This document shows, piece after piece, positions 53,269-62,978 of a stretch of 64,000 bases of DNA. Below the pieces are notes generated by a model. The model made no database searches and was not told the DNA's origin. It was given only the letters and a program-made list of their open reading frames with translations. The translations under genes and the position numbers were made by a program. The DNA is from Promethearchaeota archaeon (lineage in GTDB: Archaea; Asgardarchaeota; Lokiarchaeia; Sigyniarchaeales; SOKP01), in the NCBI GenBank assembly GCA_016840085.1, contig JAEOTA010000004.1, forward strand, positions 251,957 to 315,956, given 5' to 3'. The stretch's first letter is position 1. Each line of letters starts with the position of its first letter.

Positions 53269-54870
53269 TTAATATATTTTATGTTTTAAGAACTTTAGGT
53301 CTACTTGTTTTATCTTCCTATAGCTAAAATTGAAGATTAAATAAATTAATCCGGACCAAATTATCCAAGACATTGCCTGAAATGTATCTATATTTATAAT
53401 GTAATTAATAAAATCCTCCAACACATAAAATCCAAAATCATTCAAATCACCTGAAAAATCTACTACTTTTGGATTAAGATTAATCGCAATAACTTCATGT
53501 GTATTGTCCTTTAATGTATCAAAGATGTTAGCAATAGTTAGATTTGTTGGATCAGTTAACTTCAATTTAATGAAGGTGTTCAAATCCTCATTTGTATGAA
53601 TATCACTTCCTCCTATGCAGGTTAGATTATTACTTACACAATAATTCCTTATTTGTTGATATTTACCACCATACCCTCCGCTATTTACAATTTCAAATCC
53701 GTCTACGCCCCACTCTTTTAATTGATCTAATGGATATGGAACTCCAAAACCTCCATTTGGATTTGTGTCATAATTATAATGATTAACTGTAATATAACCT
53801 CCACTTCCTTTCACATAACTAATAGTGTCTGAAGCATTCATCGCCTTTGGGCCACCAGGAGTATATGATTGAAGGGGTACGATTTCTTCGGCAATACCAA
53901 AATAATTCATATGAATATCATTTTCATTATCTGTCCATTCCTCTGCCATGAAAACTATAAAATCTAAATCATGCTCTTCAACATATTTTTGAGCCAATCT
54001 AGCCCCTCTCATGTTATCATGGTCAGAAAAGGCTGCCCCTGATATGCCTTGCTTTATATACCAGTCAATTCTTTCTTCTACGGTAAACCAACCATCACTA
54101 AAGATAGTATGAACATGAAAATCGAATAGAAATTCATCATCTTCGAGTGGAACGATAGGCTTAATTTTATGGGGGGGGAATGGTGTAGAGATTAAAACAA
54201 TGTTAGTAGCTAATAATAAAACACCAATTCCAACGTAAAATACAGTTTCTCGTTTTATTAATTGTGTGTTTTTTTTTTTTTTTTGGTTTGAGATTTTCCT
54301 AGATAAGTTAAGCGTTAGTTTAGGATGAAATAATTTAAGCAAAGTGTAAGCTACTTTTATAAAAATGAGAATTATGGCAAGATGAACTCCTACTTGGACA
54401 GGTACCATAAAATATCTACTTATAAAGAAATATCCTTGCACAGCAAACCCAATAAGAATGTATATTCCGATTAGTAAAACAGTTAGAGTCAATATTTTAA
54501 AAGAAAAGTAAATGATATCAGCTAAAGGGTAAGTAATATAATTATATTTATCTGAACTAAACATGCCCTTTTTCTTTAAATATAAATAAATTATTCTCAG
54601 AATTGGGTAAATTATGAAAAATAGAATCAACCATGTAAATTCATACTCTAAAATGAAAGCAATCGCCATAAATGGCTCTATAATGTATCTTAGTAATGGT
54701 AAATTACTTGAATATTCTGAAGAAACATCAACTTGGCCAAGAGCATCATAGAATATTACAGTTCTTTTTCCAATAATTGATAAAACTACAAGGAAAACAA
54801 ACCATACTAAGAAAATAACAGAAATACTCGTGAAAAATTTATTATTTTTTATGAATGATTTAAACTTCAT
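53269..54870 (-). CDS. Membrane protein with C-terminal PHP phosphoesterase domain (533 aa)
   Basis: About five or six membrane helices occupy residues 1-225. A PHP metal-dependent phosphoesterase domain follows: FDFHVHTIFSDG (HxH), AAFSDHDN, MAEEW, VNHYNYD and GGSDIHTN ligands, ending with one more helix near the C-terminus. The catalytic domain probably faces the outside or the cytosol depending on topology. PHP domains hydrolyse phosphate esters. Between the two halves lies a poly-Lys run (QKKKKNT) encoded by A16 (54269-54284 as T16). The gene is convergent with the acidic-tail ORF. The substrate is unknown. Confidence 0.8.
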   Translation of the reverse strand: MKFKSFIKNNKFFTSISVIFLVWFVFLVVLSIIGKRTVIFYDALGQVDVSSEYSSNLPLLRYIIEPFMAIAFILEYEFTWLILFFIIYPILRIIYLYLKKKGMFSSDKYNYITYPLADIIYFSFKILTLTVLLIGIYILIGFAVQGYFFISRYFMVPVQVGVHLAIILIFIKVAYTLLKLFHPKLTLNLSRKISNQKKKKNTQLIKRETVFYVGIGVLLLATNIVLISTPFPPHKIKPIVPLEDDEFLFDFHVHTIFSDGWFTVEERIDWYIKQGISGAAFSDHDNMRGARLAQKYVEEHDLDFIVFMAEEWTDNENDIHMNYFGIAEEIVPLQSYTPGGPKAMNASDTISYVKGSGGYITVNHYNYDTNPNGGFGVPYPLDQLKEWGVDGFEIVNSGGYGGKYQQIRNYCVSNNLTCIGGSDIHTNEDLNTFIKLKLTDPTNLTIANIFDTLKDNTHEVIAINLNPKVVDFSGDLNDFGFYVLEDFINYIINIDTFQAMSWIIWSGLIYLIFNFSYRKIKQVDLKFLKHKIY

Positions 54871-54939
54871 AATAACTAATTTAATTAAACTAACTAATAA
54901 ATTTTAAAAAAATAAAGAGGAGTAACTCAATTAAAATTT

Positions 54940-56157
54940 TTAAGCTAATATATAATTATCTAATGTCTTTAGCGATTTCACATGTTTTTGATAAATCATA
55001 ACATCAACAACTGGTAGAGTATCACAAATCTTTCTTCTTAGATCTTTTTCGGTAATCTTACATGATTTAGAAGGTTCTATACCTTTTAACATCAAATATA
55101 ATAACGGCATTTGAGGATTAGATGGATGAATATCATAATTTAGATATTTTAACGAGGACTTTAATTTATTGAGTATAAATGTTACAAATTCCCGTTTATT
55201 TCTAATTTCAAAATTCAAATGAATTGTTTCCCATAAATATTTTCGATTTATTAAACGAATTATTTTAACTTGTTTATCAAATTTTTCAAAATTTTTTGAA
55301 ATTTCTACTAAGAAAATCCCTCTTTTAAATGAATTATCTATAGAGCATACTGCTTCTGGAGAACCTGGATTATATATCCAATCTTCAAGTATGAATTGTT
55401 TATGAAAATGACCCAAAGCCAAATAATTTACTCGATGTCGTAAAGGTTGAATATCGTCTAATTTAACACCAGGAACTGTTTCCATCTGACCTTCAATGCC
55501 AAAATGTTGTAAAAGAATGTTAAATAAACCATTATTTTTCAAAATTGCTTTTCTTATTTTTGAAAGGAAAGAAATTGGTTTTTCGCCAAGATAATGAGTG
55601 CCATAAATCATCACATCTTTAATTTGGATTTTTCCTCCTTTTTTTGTTTCAAAATTATAAGGTTTGAACATCTCTTCTGAAGGAGCTTCTAAATCGATAT
55701 CAAGGAGGACTATTAATCCTAAGCTATTTAAAAGTTTTAACCATGATTGACCTCTTCGTTCGAATCTAAATCCTCTTGAAAATTTACGGATATCATGATT
55801 TCCCTCTATTGCTATAATTAAAATGGAATTATTTGTAAATTCTTTGAAATCCATTAACATATTAACAATTTTAGTCAATTTTCCTGGCAACATTTCAAGG
55901 GAAGTAAATATATCACCACCTAATAAAATAAAATCAACATGAAAGTTTATTGCTAATTCTAATATTTCTTGAAATGCTCGAATGAAATCATCTGATCGAT
56001 ATTCATTTCGATACTGTGCTGTTCCTAGGTGTACATCACTGGCGTGAATAAATTTGACATTATTTTGAAATTTATTTTTAGAATCCTTTAAACTTTTGAA
56101 TTTAGTGTCGAAATAGTTATTGATTGTCATATGTAATAATGAATTAATTTTGTTCAA
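54940..56157 (-). CDS. mre11: Mre11-like DNA repair nuclease
   Basis: A 405-residue member of the Mre11/SbcD metallophosphoesterases: IHASDVHLGTAQY (~37-49), ILLGGDIFTS (~80), IAIEGNHD (~117), LQHFGIE and ALGHFHKQ carry the di-metal ligands. It would process DNA ends with a Rad50 partner, not encoded here. The C-terminal region (capping domain) is divergent. The N-terminal ~30 residues before the first strand are longer than usual. It is cytosolic, standing alone after the PHP gene. Confidence 0.9.
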   Translation of the reverse strand: MNKINSLLHMTINNYFDTKFKSLKDSKNKFQNNVKFIHASDVHLGTAQYRNEYRSDDFIRAFQEILELAINFHVDFILLGGDIFTSLEMLPGKLTKIVNMLMDFKEFTNNSILIIAIEGNHDIRKFSRGFRFERRGQSWLKLLNSLGLIVLLDIDLEAPSEEMFKPYNFETKKGGKIQIKDVMIYGTHYLGEKPISFLSKIRKAILKNNGLFNILLQHFGIEGQMETVPGVKLDDIQPLRHRVNYLALGHFHKQFILEDWIYNPGSPEAVCSIDNSFKRGIFLVEISKNFEKFDKQVKIIRLINRKYLWETIHLNFEIRNKREFVTFILNKLKSSLKYLNYDIHPSNPQMPLLYLMLKGIEPSKSCKITEKDLRRKICDTLPVVDVMIYQKHVKSLKTLDNYILA

Positions 56158-56276
56158 ATTAGATTAATACTTATATACAAATGAGCTTTATAAGTGGTAA
56201 AAGTCTAACCAAGTAGTGAATAATAATTTTTTTGCATATATAACTTACAATAAATTATACAAGATTTAAAGGAAAA

Positions 56277-56852
56277 ATGAGAAATTCAAAACATAAATAT
56301 GAAACTGGTGTGATTCATGGAAGATTTCAAGTATTACATAATGATCATATTAAATACTTACTTGCTGGTAAGGAATTGTGTAGCCATCTTATCATAGGTA
56401 TTACTAATCCTGATCCCTCCTTCACAAAAGATTCAGAAGCAAATCCTCACAGGAGCACTCCTTTAGCGAATCCATTAACCTATTATGAGAGGTATGTCAT
56501 GGTACAAGCAGCACTTTTGGAACAAGGTTTAAGTTTGTCAGAGTTTTCTATTGTCCCTTTTCCAATAAATGTACCAGAACTTATTCAATATTATGTTCCT
56601 ATGGATGCCATATTTTTTCTTACAATCTACGATAATTGGGGTCGCCAAAAGAAAGAATATTTCAACGCGCTAGGCTTAAAAATATATGTGCTGTGGGAAG
56701 TTCCATTAGAAAAAAAAGGACTCAGTTCTAATGATATACGTGAATTTATGATTAAAGAAGAAGCATGGGAACATTTAGTCCCTAATAGTGTAGCGAAATT
56801 CTTAAAGGAATGGGACATTGCTCAAAGACTAAAAGAAATTGGATCAAAATGA
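56277..56852 (+). CDS. Nicotinamide-mononucleotide adenylyltransferase-like protein
   Basis: This 191-residue nucleotidyltransferase has HGRFQVLHNDH (HxxxH ATP site, residues ~14-24), IIGITNP and GLSSNDIREF (ISSTxIR-like). That matches archaeal NMNAT, which joins ATP to NMN or NaMN to make NAD. Length agrees (archaeal NMNAT ~170-190). It completes salvage with the nicotinate phosphoribosyltransferase at 45283. The N-terminus (MRNSKHKYETGVIHG) is normal. Other HIGH-class cytidylyltransferases are possible but the motifs favour NMNAT. Confidence 0.85.
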   Translation: MRNSKHKYETGVIHGRFQVLHNDHIKYLLAGKELCSHLIIGITNPDPSFTKDSEANPHRSTPLANPLTYYERYVMVQAALLEQGLSLSEFSIVPFPINVPELIQYYVPMDAIFFLTIYDNWGRQKKEYFNALGLKIYVLWEVPLEKKGLSSNDIREFMIKEEAWEHLVPNSVAKFLKEWDIAQRLKEIGSK

Positions 56853-56985
56853 GAATCTTTCTTATAAATAAATTCATATATAAATGAATTCACTTTATTA
56901 CTTTATCTAAATATTACTTTAATTAATTATTAATATAAAATTAACAATATAAGAATTAAATTAATTCTTTTTTGGTGGAAAAAAA

Positions 56986-57738
56986 ATCACTTCAAATCAA
57001 ATTTATCTTGATAGAGTTTTGGTAGTTTATATATTTCTACCAATTCTAGCGATCTTTTTTTCATTGTTGGCTTATCGAATATTAAAAAGAAAGAAACAAC
57101 GGTTAAATCTAATTTTTAGCTTATTCTTTATATGTACAATTATTGGAAATATATTCAATATGATTTATGTTCCTTTGGATCCATCTAAGTATAATATAGC
57201 TATAGTATTCCTTAATTTTATTGCAAATTTTTTCGTGTTTTTCGCTCCAATCTTTATTCTTATTGTAAATATAATCATCTTAGAATCAAGTGTAATATTT
57301 TCTGTAAAACGCCAAAACCGTTATGTTATTATTTATGGTTCTTTAGTTTTCTTCGGAATGTTAATACTTTTATTATTGCAAGTTTTATTTAAATTACCTG
57401 TAGGCCTTGTTATAAATGAAGATACTGGAAGACCAGAATGGAGTGTAGTATTCTTTATTTATGTGATTTCAATCATTAGTGGCTTTGCAGTTATCCCAAT
57501 AATTCGTACATCTTTAAAAATTTACTCTAGTTTAGAAAAAAGAGCGTTAAAAAAAAAATGGCTCTACTATTTTATTGGATCTTTAGGTGTGTTTAGTATC
57601 GCATATTTTATTTTTATAACTAATCTTGTAGCTAATGATAATGATACTCTTAGGACGATTATGTCGGTATATGGGCTTACAGTTATATTTTGGGCTTCTT
57701 TGATGTATTATGGAATTGGCTTTAAGTTAAAAAAATAA
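56986..57738 (+). CDS. Seven-helix membrane protein of the signalling cluster, start uncertain
   Basis: About seven membrane helices; the C-terminal half includes RPEWSVVFFIYVIS and ALKKKWLYYFIGS. The first standard start (TTG 57019) would leave the first helix without a preceding loop and has no SD. Upstream in-frame codons (TSNQIYLDRVL) back to ATC 56986 follow GGTGG (56974-56978) at 7 nt, and the decayed paralogue at 59748-60444 retains matching sequence (ITRFLTVYI), so the longer form is likely. It has no cytosolic domain. It may be a receptor-like partner of the proteins encoded downstream. Confidence 0.7.
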   Translation: MTSNQIYLDRVLVVYIFLPILAIFFSLLAYRILKRKKQRLNLIFSLFFICTIIGNIFNMIYVPLDPSKYNIAIVFLNFIANFFVFFAPIFILIVNIIILESSVIFSVKRQNRYVIIYGSLVFFGMLILLLLQVLFKLPVGLVINEDTGRPEWSVVFFIYVISIISGFAVIPIIRTSLKIYSSLEKRALKKKWLYYFIGSLGVFSIAYFIFITNLVANDNDTLRTIMSVYGLTVIFWASLMYYGIGFKLKK

Positions 57739-57914
57739 AAACATTCTAAATATTTCTACTTAATGGACGTTTTACTCTTAAATTTTGATAACTCTGGATA
57801 TCCACTTCACTAAAGAAATTCCTTTTTTTCACGTGAAATAATAGAAAGTTTTATATAGAGTTTTAAAAAGTATTAATTAACTCTCAAAAAATAGTTGATG
57901 ATAAGGCGTTTTGA

Positions 57915-59018
57915 ATGCAAATAATTAGTAAAAAACATCTAATAGCACATGAAAAGGATATTTATTTTCGAAGGTTTGCTGCTAAAAATGGAGATGAATA
58001 TGGATTAAGATATGGAACTCAAAATGATGCAAAAGCGATTTCTATGATTTTTAAAGAAATTTATAATTATGAATATGCCTATCCCTTAGTTTATGATATA
58101 AATCATTTAAAAAGGGAGTTAGTAAAAAAAAATAATTTTTGGATTGTAGGTGAACTAACAGATAATAGAGAAATTGGTGGTTTTGGGTTAGTAGAGAAAA
58201 AAAGATATATTGCTCATGCTAGCCAGTGTGTTGTAAAGAAAAAACTTCAGGGTCTAGGAGTTGCAGCAAAACTTGGTGGGGCAGGTATTGTATCAGTAAT
58301 AAAAACACCTCCGTTCAAAGATGTGTTAAGACTTGACGGGGAAGCTCGAGGATTGAAAATTGGGGCACAAAAACTTATTCATAATGCTGGAGCAATACCA
58401 TATGGATTAATCCCAGCATATATCAATTATGGAGATAAAAGACGTTTTAAAGTTGACGATAATAACCCCGTTCCTCCATTACATGAAGAAGCTGCGTTTC
58501 TTTATTCAATTATATTTAGAAATTTATGGAAGAAACGAGATAAAAAAATCTATTTATTAAATAACGAGGATATAGTCTTTTTTTATAATTATGTTAAAAA
58601 AATGTCTAGAAAGATGAAAGATGATACCTTAATCTTAGAAAAGGGTAAAAAAAGTAAAGGATATGAACTTTATGGGGTTTCTAAAGACTTCTATGAAGGA
58701 AGAGTGAACATCTATGGATACATAAAAGAAAAATCATTAAATGACTTACTTAAAAGGTTTCAAAATTGGAGAATTATTTTATGGAGAATTCCTACAACTC
58801 AAAATGGAGTACATTCTATGTCTCTTGCTTTGGAAAAAGGATTTAATATCGTTGGATATGACTTAGGTTTCAATAATATTAATTGGACATTATTTGATTC
58901 AGTTATTATGGCATACTACCCTAACGGGGGATCCCACATTTTAAAAGTAAAATGTCTTGATGAGACTAAACCCCTTTTAAATAAGATTAGAGAATTATTT
59001 TTTTTTAGTGTAAATTAA
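57915..59018 (+). CDS. GNAT-like acetyltransferase protein (367 aa)
   Basis: The N-terminal half looks like a GNAT domain: YGLRYGTQNDAKAISMIF (~27-44), NFWIVGEL, and KKKLQGLGVAAKLGGAGI (acetyl-CoA pyrophosphate-loop-like, ~103-120). A second GNAT-like half may follow (RIPTTQNGVHSMSLALEKG, FNIVGYDLG), which would make it a tandem or bi-domain enzyme. It is cytosolic. The substrate is unknown. The location between the 7TM gene and the longin-like gene may or may not be functional. Confidence 0.6.
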   Translation: MQIISKKHLIAHEKDIYFRRFAAKNGDEYGLRYGTQNDAKAISMIFKEIYNYEYAYPLVYDINHLKRELVKKNNFWIVGELTDNREIGGFGLVEKKRYIAHASQCVVKKKLQGLGVAAKLGGAGIVSVIKTPPFKDVLRLDGEARGLKIGAQKLIHNAGAIPYGLIPAYINYGDKRRFKVDDNNPVPPLHEEAAFLYSIIFRNLWKKRDKKIYLLNNEDIVFFYNYVKKMSRKMKDDTLILEKGKKSKGYELYGVSKDFYEGRVNIYGYIKEKSLNDLLKRFQNWRIILWRIPTTQNGVHSMSLALEKGFNIVGYDLGFNNINWTLFDSVIMAYYPNGGSHILKVKCLDETKPLLNKIRELFFFSVN

Positions 59019-59057
59019 TTCATTTCTACTAAATTACTTTAATTTTATACTTTTCAT

Positions 59058-59513
59058 TTAAAAAAGTAAAGAGACTACTTTTTCTTCTAAGGTCTGAGTA
59101 CCCGTTCCAAAAAGTTTATCAAGAGTCTCTTTAAAGGGTTCAAACTGAGCCATTTTAGTAAGATTACACCCATTAAATTGGTTTTTAAACCTTTTTAGTA
59201 ATTTTTCTAAAAGGGGCAAAATTGTTTTGTATAAATATTTTTCAAGTCTTTCATCTTTATCTAATACTATAAAAGCAACAGTTTCTTGTTTTTTTCCGAA
59301 ACAATCAATGACTTTACCTTTTTTGAATATTATTGAATATTTACTGCTCTCAAAATATTCTACTGGTTCCATTAAACATTCAGCAAAAGTTAATAACCCA
59401 CTCATTAATCCACTTGAACAAATTAGATTGGTTTGATCTTTACTAGCCCTATGATAACTAGTAAATATAATAGGAATTCCTTGGAATAAAATACCTGCTT
59501 CACGTATTAACAT
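59058..59513 (-). CDS. Free-standing longin/roadblock-like protein (151 aa)
   Basis: The protein reads as strand-strand (LIREAGILFQGIPIIFTSY), a short helix with SSGLMSGLLTFAECL, three strands (KYSIIFKKGKVI to ETVAFIVLDKD) and a long helix (LEKYLYKTILPLLEKLL). It aligns with the cytosolic tails of the two 7TM fusions at 60575 and 61706 (SGALTSVNIML; KKKGKIVTIFSS). Longin and roadblock domains are platforms or regulators for Ras-type GTPases in eukaryotes and bacteria. It is on the same strand as the GTPase operon, downstream of the decayed 7TM gene. Confidence 0.65.
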   Translation of the reverse strand: MLIREAGILFQGIPIIFTSYHRASKDQTNLICSSGLMSGLLTFAECLMEPVEYFESSKYSIIFKKGKVIDCFGKKQETVAFIVLDKDERLEKYLYKTILPLLEKLLKRFKNQFNGCNLTKMAQFEPFKETLDKLFGTGTQTLEEKVVSLLF

Positions 59514-59747
59514 ATCTATTCAGAATAGGTTTGTATTAATTTGCTAATGGGATATATTCTTATGAAAATGCTCCTAATATACACCCAAATTTAATTATTT
59601 AAATTTATTGGTCTTATACGATATTTCGTTGTAATAGAACGACATAATTTTGTTAGGAGTTTTGAGAAATTAATATCGATGATTACTTTTTTATTAATAA
59701 AATATTAGTGATCTCTCTTTATTTATTAGATAAATTTACTCTAATTG

Positions 59748-60444
59748 TCACCCGACACCAATATACATTAAATATCCGCCTGTTATTATCAATATTAGGC
59801 TTACTATTCCTATTATTATTCTAAATGTGGGAATATTTAAAGTGTTAGAAATAAAAATGCTATACATAAAGGTATAAATTGCACATAATCCAAATGTAAA
59901 AAACCTCCATTTTTTCTTTAGAGAGCTATCATTAAATTTCTTGTATATTTTATAAGAAAGGTAAAGACATGGTCCAACAATTATTATAGATGCAACAATC
60001 ACTACATACATAAAAAATGGGATCATCCAGTGGGGTGTCCATTCGGGTGGGCCGATTTCCACACCCCAGTCTTCAATAAAGAGAAAAAATATCATGCAAA
60101 ACATCGCTATTCCATAACTTATTAATAATATAACCTGTTTACCAATACTCATGACATTTTTTGATTTTAACAAGATTAATTCAGAGATAAGTATAAATAT
60201 AGGGGAATAGAAAGTAAAAAAAATTTGTTATGAAATTCATTATAAGCACTATATCTGCATTAGTAATAGGGGCATATATAAAATTGATAAATAAACTAAT
60301 AGCAATAGATATATAAAACCCGGAAAATATTATATTCAGTTGCTTTCTATCTCGTTTAAGGATTTTTTAAGCTAAATATATAAATATGCTAAACATTACA
60401 CCTTGAGCTATGTAGACGGTTAAGAATCTTGTAATACTTAACTG
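59748..60444 (-). pseudogene. Decayed paralogue of the 7TM protein at 56986-57738
   Basis: Frame-by-frame translation gives ITRFLTVYIAQGVMF, stop (60369-60367), KILKRDRKQLNIIF, FINFIYAP, NFITNFFYFLFP, a second stop (60183-60181), a frameshift near 60170, then an open 141-codon stretch ending in SLKKKWRFFTFG and SNTLN. Each block matches the intact protein in order (RILKRKKQRLNLIF; NFIANFFVFFAP; ALKKKWLYYFIG). The first stop replaces a Tyr codon (TAT to TAA). It therefore carries at least two nonsense changes and one frameshift. Confidence 0.85.
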
Positions 60445-60574
60445 ATAAAGAAATATCTTGAAATCAAGCAAAAGATTTTTTTCTTCTATGAAAATTTAAT
60501 CTGCTAATGATATATTTAAGACTTATTATTAATAGTTTTTATCTTAAATTAAAAAATACCTAAGCAATAAATTT

Positions 60575-61702
60575 CTATATTGAAAAAATGTCATCAATGA
60601 TATTTTTAATAGGATAAAATATAGCTAAATCTCCATCCCAATCAATTAAAACATTTTTATATATTTTTTCAACTTTTAGAATTAATTTTTTTAGGTTATG
60701 TTGAAAATATTTCAATTCTTCTTTACTAATTAATACTCCTGTTATAATATCGCTGGAAAAAATGGTAACAATTTTTCCTTTCTTCTTTATAACAGAAAGT
60801 TTGTGATCTAAGGTGCCAATTAATTCACTAAGCATGATATTGACAGATGTTAATGCTCCAGATTTGAACTGGCTTTCCAAAAAATTCATACTATCAGTAA
60901 ACGAGTAATTATATAAACAAAGTCCAGCTTGATTCATAATACATATATTTTCAATTTTATTTTGCCAATCATATTCAAAAAAGGGTGGAAATTTTCTAAA
61001 AAAAATGAAAATTAAGCCAATTGCTATTAATTGTAAGTTAATCCCGATTAACCGAAATACAAGATCTAAAGTATCGATAATCAATTCCATTGAAAGAATA
61101 TACCCTCCCAGTATAAGTGCTAGAATTAATGTCATTTTTAAGGCTCCCTTTGAAATAATTTCTTGTTCTTTAGATTTTTTACCAAAATCTTTAACATATA
61201 TTATAAAAAACAAGATGAACAATGGCCATGAGAGAATTGAAAGAGACTTGGCGATTTCTAAACTAAAGAAAAAAATAATTAAGAAAATTGATAATTGGAC
61301 TGAAAAACATACTGTAAAAAAAAACTTTTTAAACAGAAATTTTTTATAATTTTCCATGAAAACTATAAAAAACAATGCGGCTATCATTATTGAAAGAAAA
61401 CCAAGATTTAAAAAAAGATTTCTGTAATTCCCATACGACCAAATCAAAAATGGAGAAATTATAATGTCGTTAGAATAGTAATCAGCTATTAGAAAGAACA
61501 TCCTCATTAAGTAAAATCCATAAAATAATGCAGAAAATCCTAAATCTTGCGAATTTTTAAGTTGTTTTGGTTGTTTTATATATTTGATTAGAAAAAGTAT
61601 CCCTAATTCAAGAGAGAAAAAAACAAATATCCATTCCATTACTAAAGAAACAATTCTTAGTGGACCAGTTATAGGAAATTCGAGAAATATAATATTAATC
61701 AT
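60575..61702 (-). CDS. 7TM protein with cytosolic longin/roadblock-like domain (375 aa)
   Basis: About seven membrane helices occupy residues 12-240. The junction KFPPFFEYDW leads into a cytosolic domain of about 130 residues (ICIMNQAGLCLYNYSF, SGALTSVNIMLSELIGTL, KKKGKIVTIFSSDIITG, LKYFQHNLKKLILKVEKIY). The domain order and sequence match the protein at 61706 and the free protein at 59058. The start (61702) lies 3 bp after the stop of the upstream homologue, so the two are co-translated. The arrangement suggests a receptor that senses through its helices and passes the signal to a GTPase; function is inferred. Confidence 0.75.
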   Translation of the reverse strand: MINIIFLEFPITGPLRIVSLVMEWIFVFFSLELGILFLIKYIKQPKQLKNSQDLGFSALFYGFYLMRMFFLIADYYSNDIIISPFLIWSYGNYRNLFLNLGFLSIMIAALFFIVFMENYKKFLFKKFFFTVCFSVQLSIFLIIFFFSLEIAKSLSILSWPLFILFFIIYVKDFGKKSKEQEIISKGALKMTLILALILGGYILSMELIIDTLDLVFRLIGINLQLIAIGLIFIFFRKFPPFFEYDWQNKIENICIMNQAGLCLYNYSFTDSMNFLESQFKSGALTSVNIMLSELIGTLDHKLSVIKKKGKIVTIFSSDIITGVLISKEELKYFQHNLKKLILKVEKIYKNVLIDWDGDLAIFYPIKNIIDDIFSI

Positions 61703-61705
61703 CGT

Positions 61706-62872
61706 CTATTGTTGTATAATTTTTGTCATAATAAAGTCAAAACTACCAAATATCTTTTCTTGCTGTCCTTTCAAATTATTTAAATTTAATAGAATCTCTT
61801 TAAAAAAAGATTCAAATTGTGTCCTTATAGATTTTAGAAGATGATGTGCGCTAATTAAATCTTTCTTTACAACTAAAAGATATGTTATATACGCTTGATT
61901 AACTCCATATTCTAAAAAAATATAATAATCTCCTTGATTTATTTTATTAATTCTTTCATTTTTAGTATCAGTGATAATTGTGATAATATATTCGATTCCC
62001 ATTATTCCCCTTGGAAAAAATTTGTCTTTATTATAAAGATAACTTTGATTAGAGTCTTTATAATCATTAGTTTGTTCAATAAAATTACAAGAATAAAGAC
62101 AACTCTTATTTTGTTGATTAATTATAAATAACTTGGACAGATTTTCTCTCCATTCAAATTCATAAAATGGAGGAAAGTTATAAACAGAAAAGGACATAAT
62201 AATGAATCCTATTAATAACTCACTTATTCCTGTGAAATATATTATTTCATTAATAATTGGAGGTAAAACACCTAATCCTACTAATGATGCAAATATTAAA
62301 GCAAACAAACTTACTATTGATCCAATAAAAAATAATTTAAACTTCTTTTTGATACTACCTACTGACTTTTTAATCAATATTAATTGAAATCTTATAATAT
62401 ATAAACCATTTAGTATAACAAAAGAAATAGTCGCAAGAAAAATTGGCGAACGTATGGAAGGTACTAAAAAAACCAGTATAACAGGTATGAAATTTAGAAT
62501 CATCAAGATTTTAGCGGTTATTTGATTAATAATAATTGAAAAGTCTTTCTTTATTATAAAAAAAGAAACACTTATAGTAGAAAAAAAAGCTATACACCAT
62601 CCCATTCTGTATATAACCTCATATAAAAGTCCTTTTTCAATAAAATTTCTTGATATCTGTATAAACAATGGTCCTAAAACCATAACTATAATAAACGTCC
62701 CAAAAGCTAATAAAATCCTATTTAATGGAAGATTTACATCTTGGATTTTATAATATTGATAAAAAAAAAAGAAGGCTAACTGAACACCTATAATTACTGG
62801 CACTAAATAACCGAGAAATTGTATTTCTTTACTAACTTCAATTTCAAAAAACATTTTATGTATATTTGCCAA
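61706..62872 (-). CDS. 7TM protein with cytosolic longin/roadblock-like domain (388 aa)
   Basis: About seven membrane helices (residues 18-245), then the linker NFPPFYEFEW and a cytosolic domain: LFIINQQNKSCLYSCNF, RGIMGIEYIITIIT, INQGDYYIFLEYG, TYLLVVKKDLISAHHLL, IRTQFESFFKEILLNL. It is a paralogue of 60575-61702. The conserved FPPF-E-W junction marks a fixed geometry between membrane and tail. It follows the Ras-like GTPase gene by 106 bp on the same strand. A membrane receptor/GTPase-regulator role is inferred from domain content and operon order. Confidence 0.75.
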   Translation of the reverse strand: MANIHKMFFEIEVSKEIQFLGYLVPVIIGVQLAFFFFYQYYKIQDVNLPLNRILLAFGTFIIVMVLGPLFIQISRNFIEKGLLYEVIYRMGWCIAFFSTISVSFFIIKKDFSIIINQITAKILMILNFIPVILVFLVPSIRSPIFLATISFVILNGLYIIRFQLILIKKSVGSIKKKFKLFFIGSIVSLFALIFASLVGLGVLPPIINEIIYFTGISELLIGFIIMSFSVYNFPPFYEFEWRENLSKLFIINQQNKSCLYSCNFIEQTNDYKDSNQSYLYNKDKFFPRGIMGIEYIITIITDTKNERINKINQGDYYIFLEYGVNQAYITYLLVVKKDLISAHHLLKSIRTQFESFFKEILLNLNNLKGQQEKIFGSFDFIMTKIIQQ

Positions 62873-62978
62873 ATTTAAACTGCTTATATGTATTTCTAAT
62901 GTTAATTTCCACTAATTAATGTTAATTATTTTTTTTTAAAAATTCAATAATATACATTAAAATTAAATATTGATTCGC

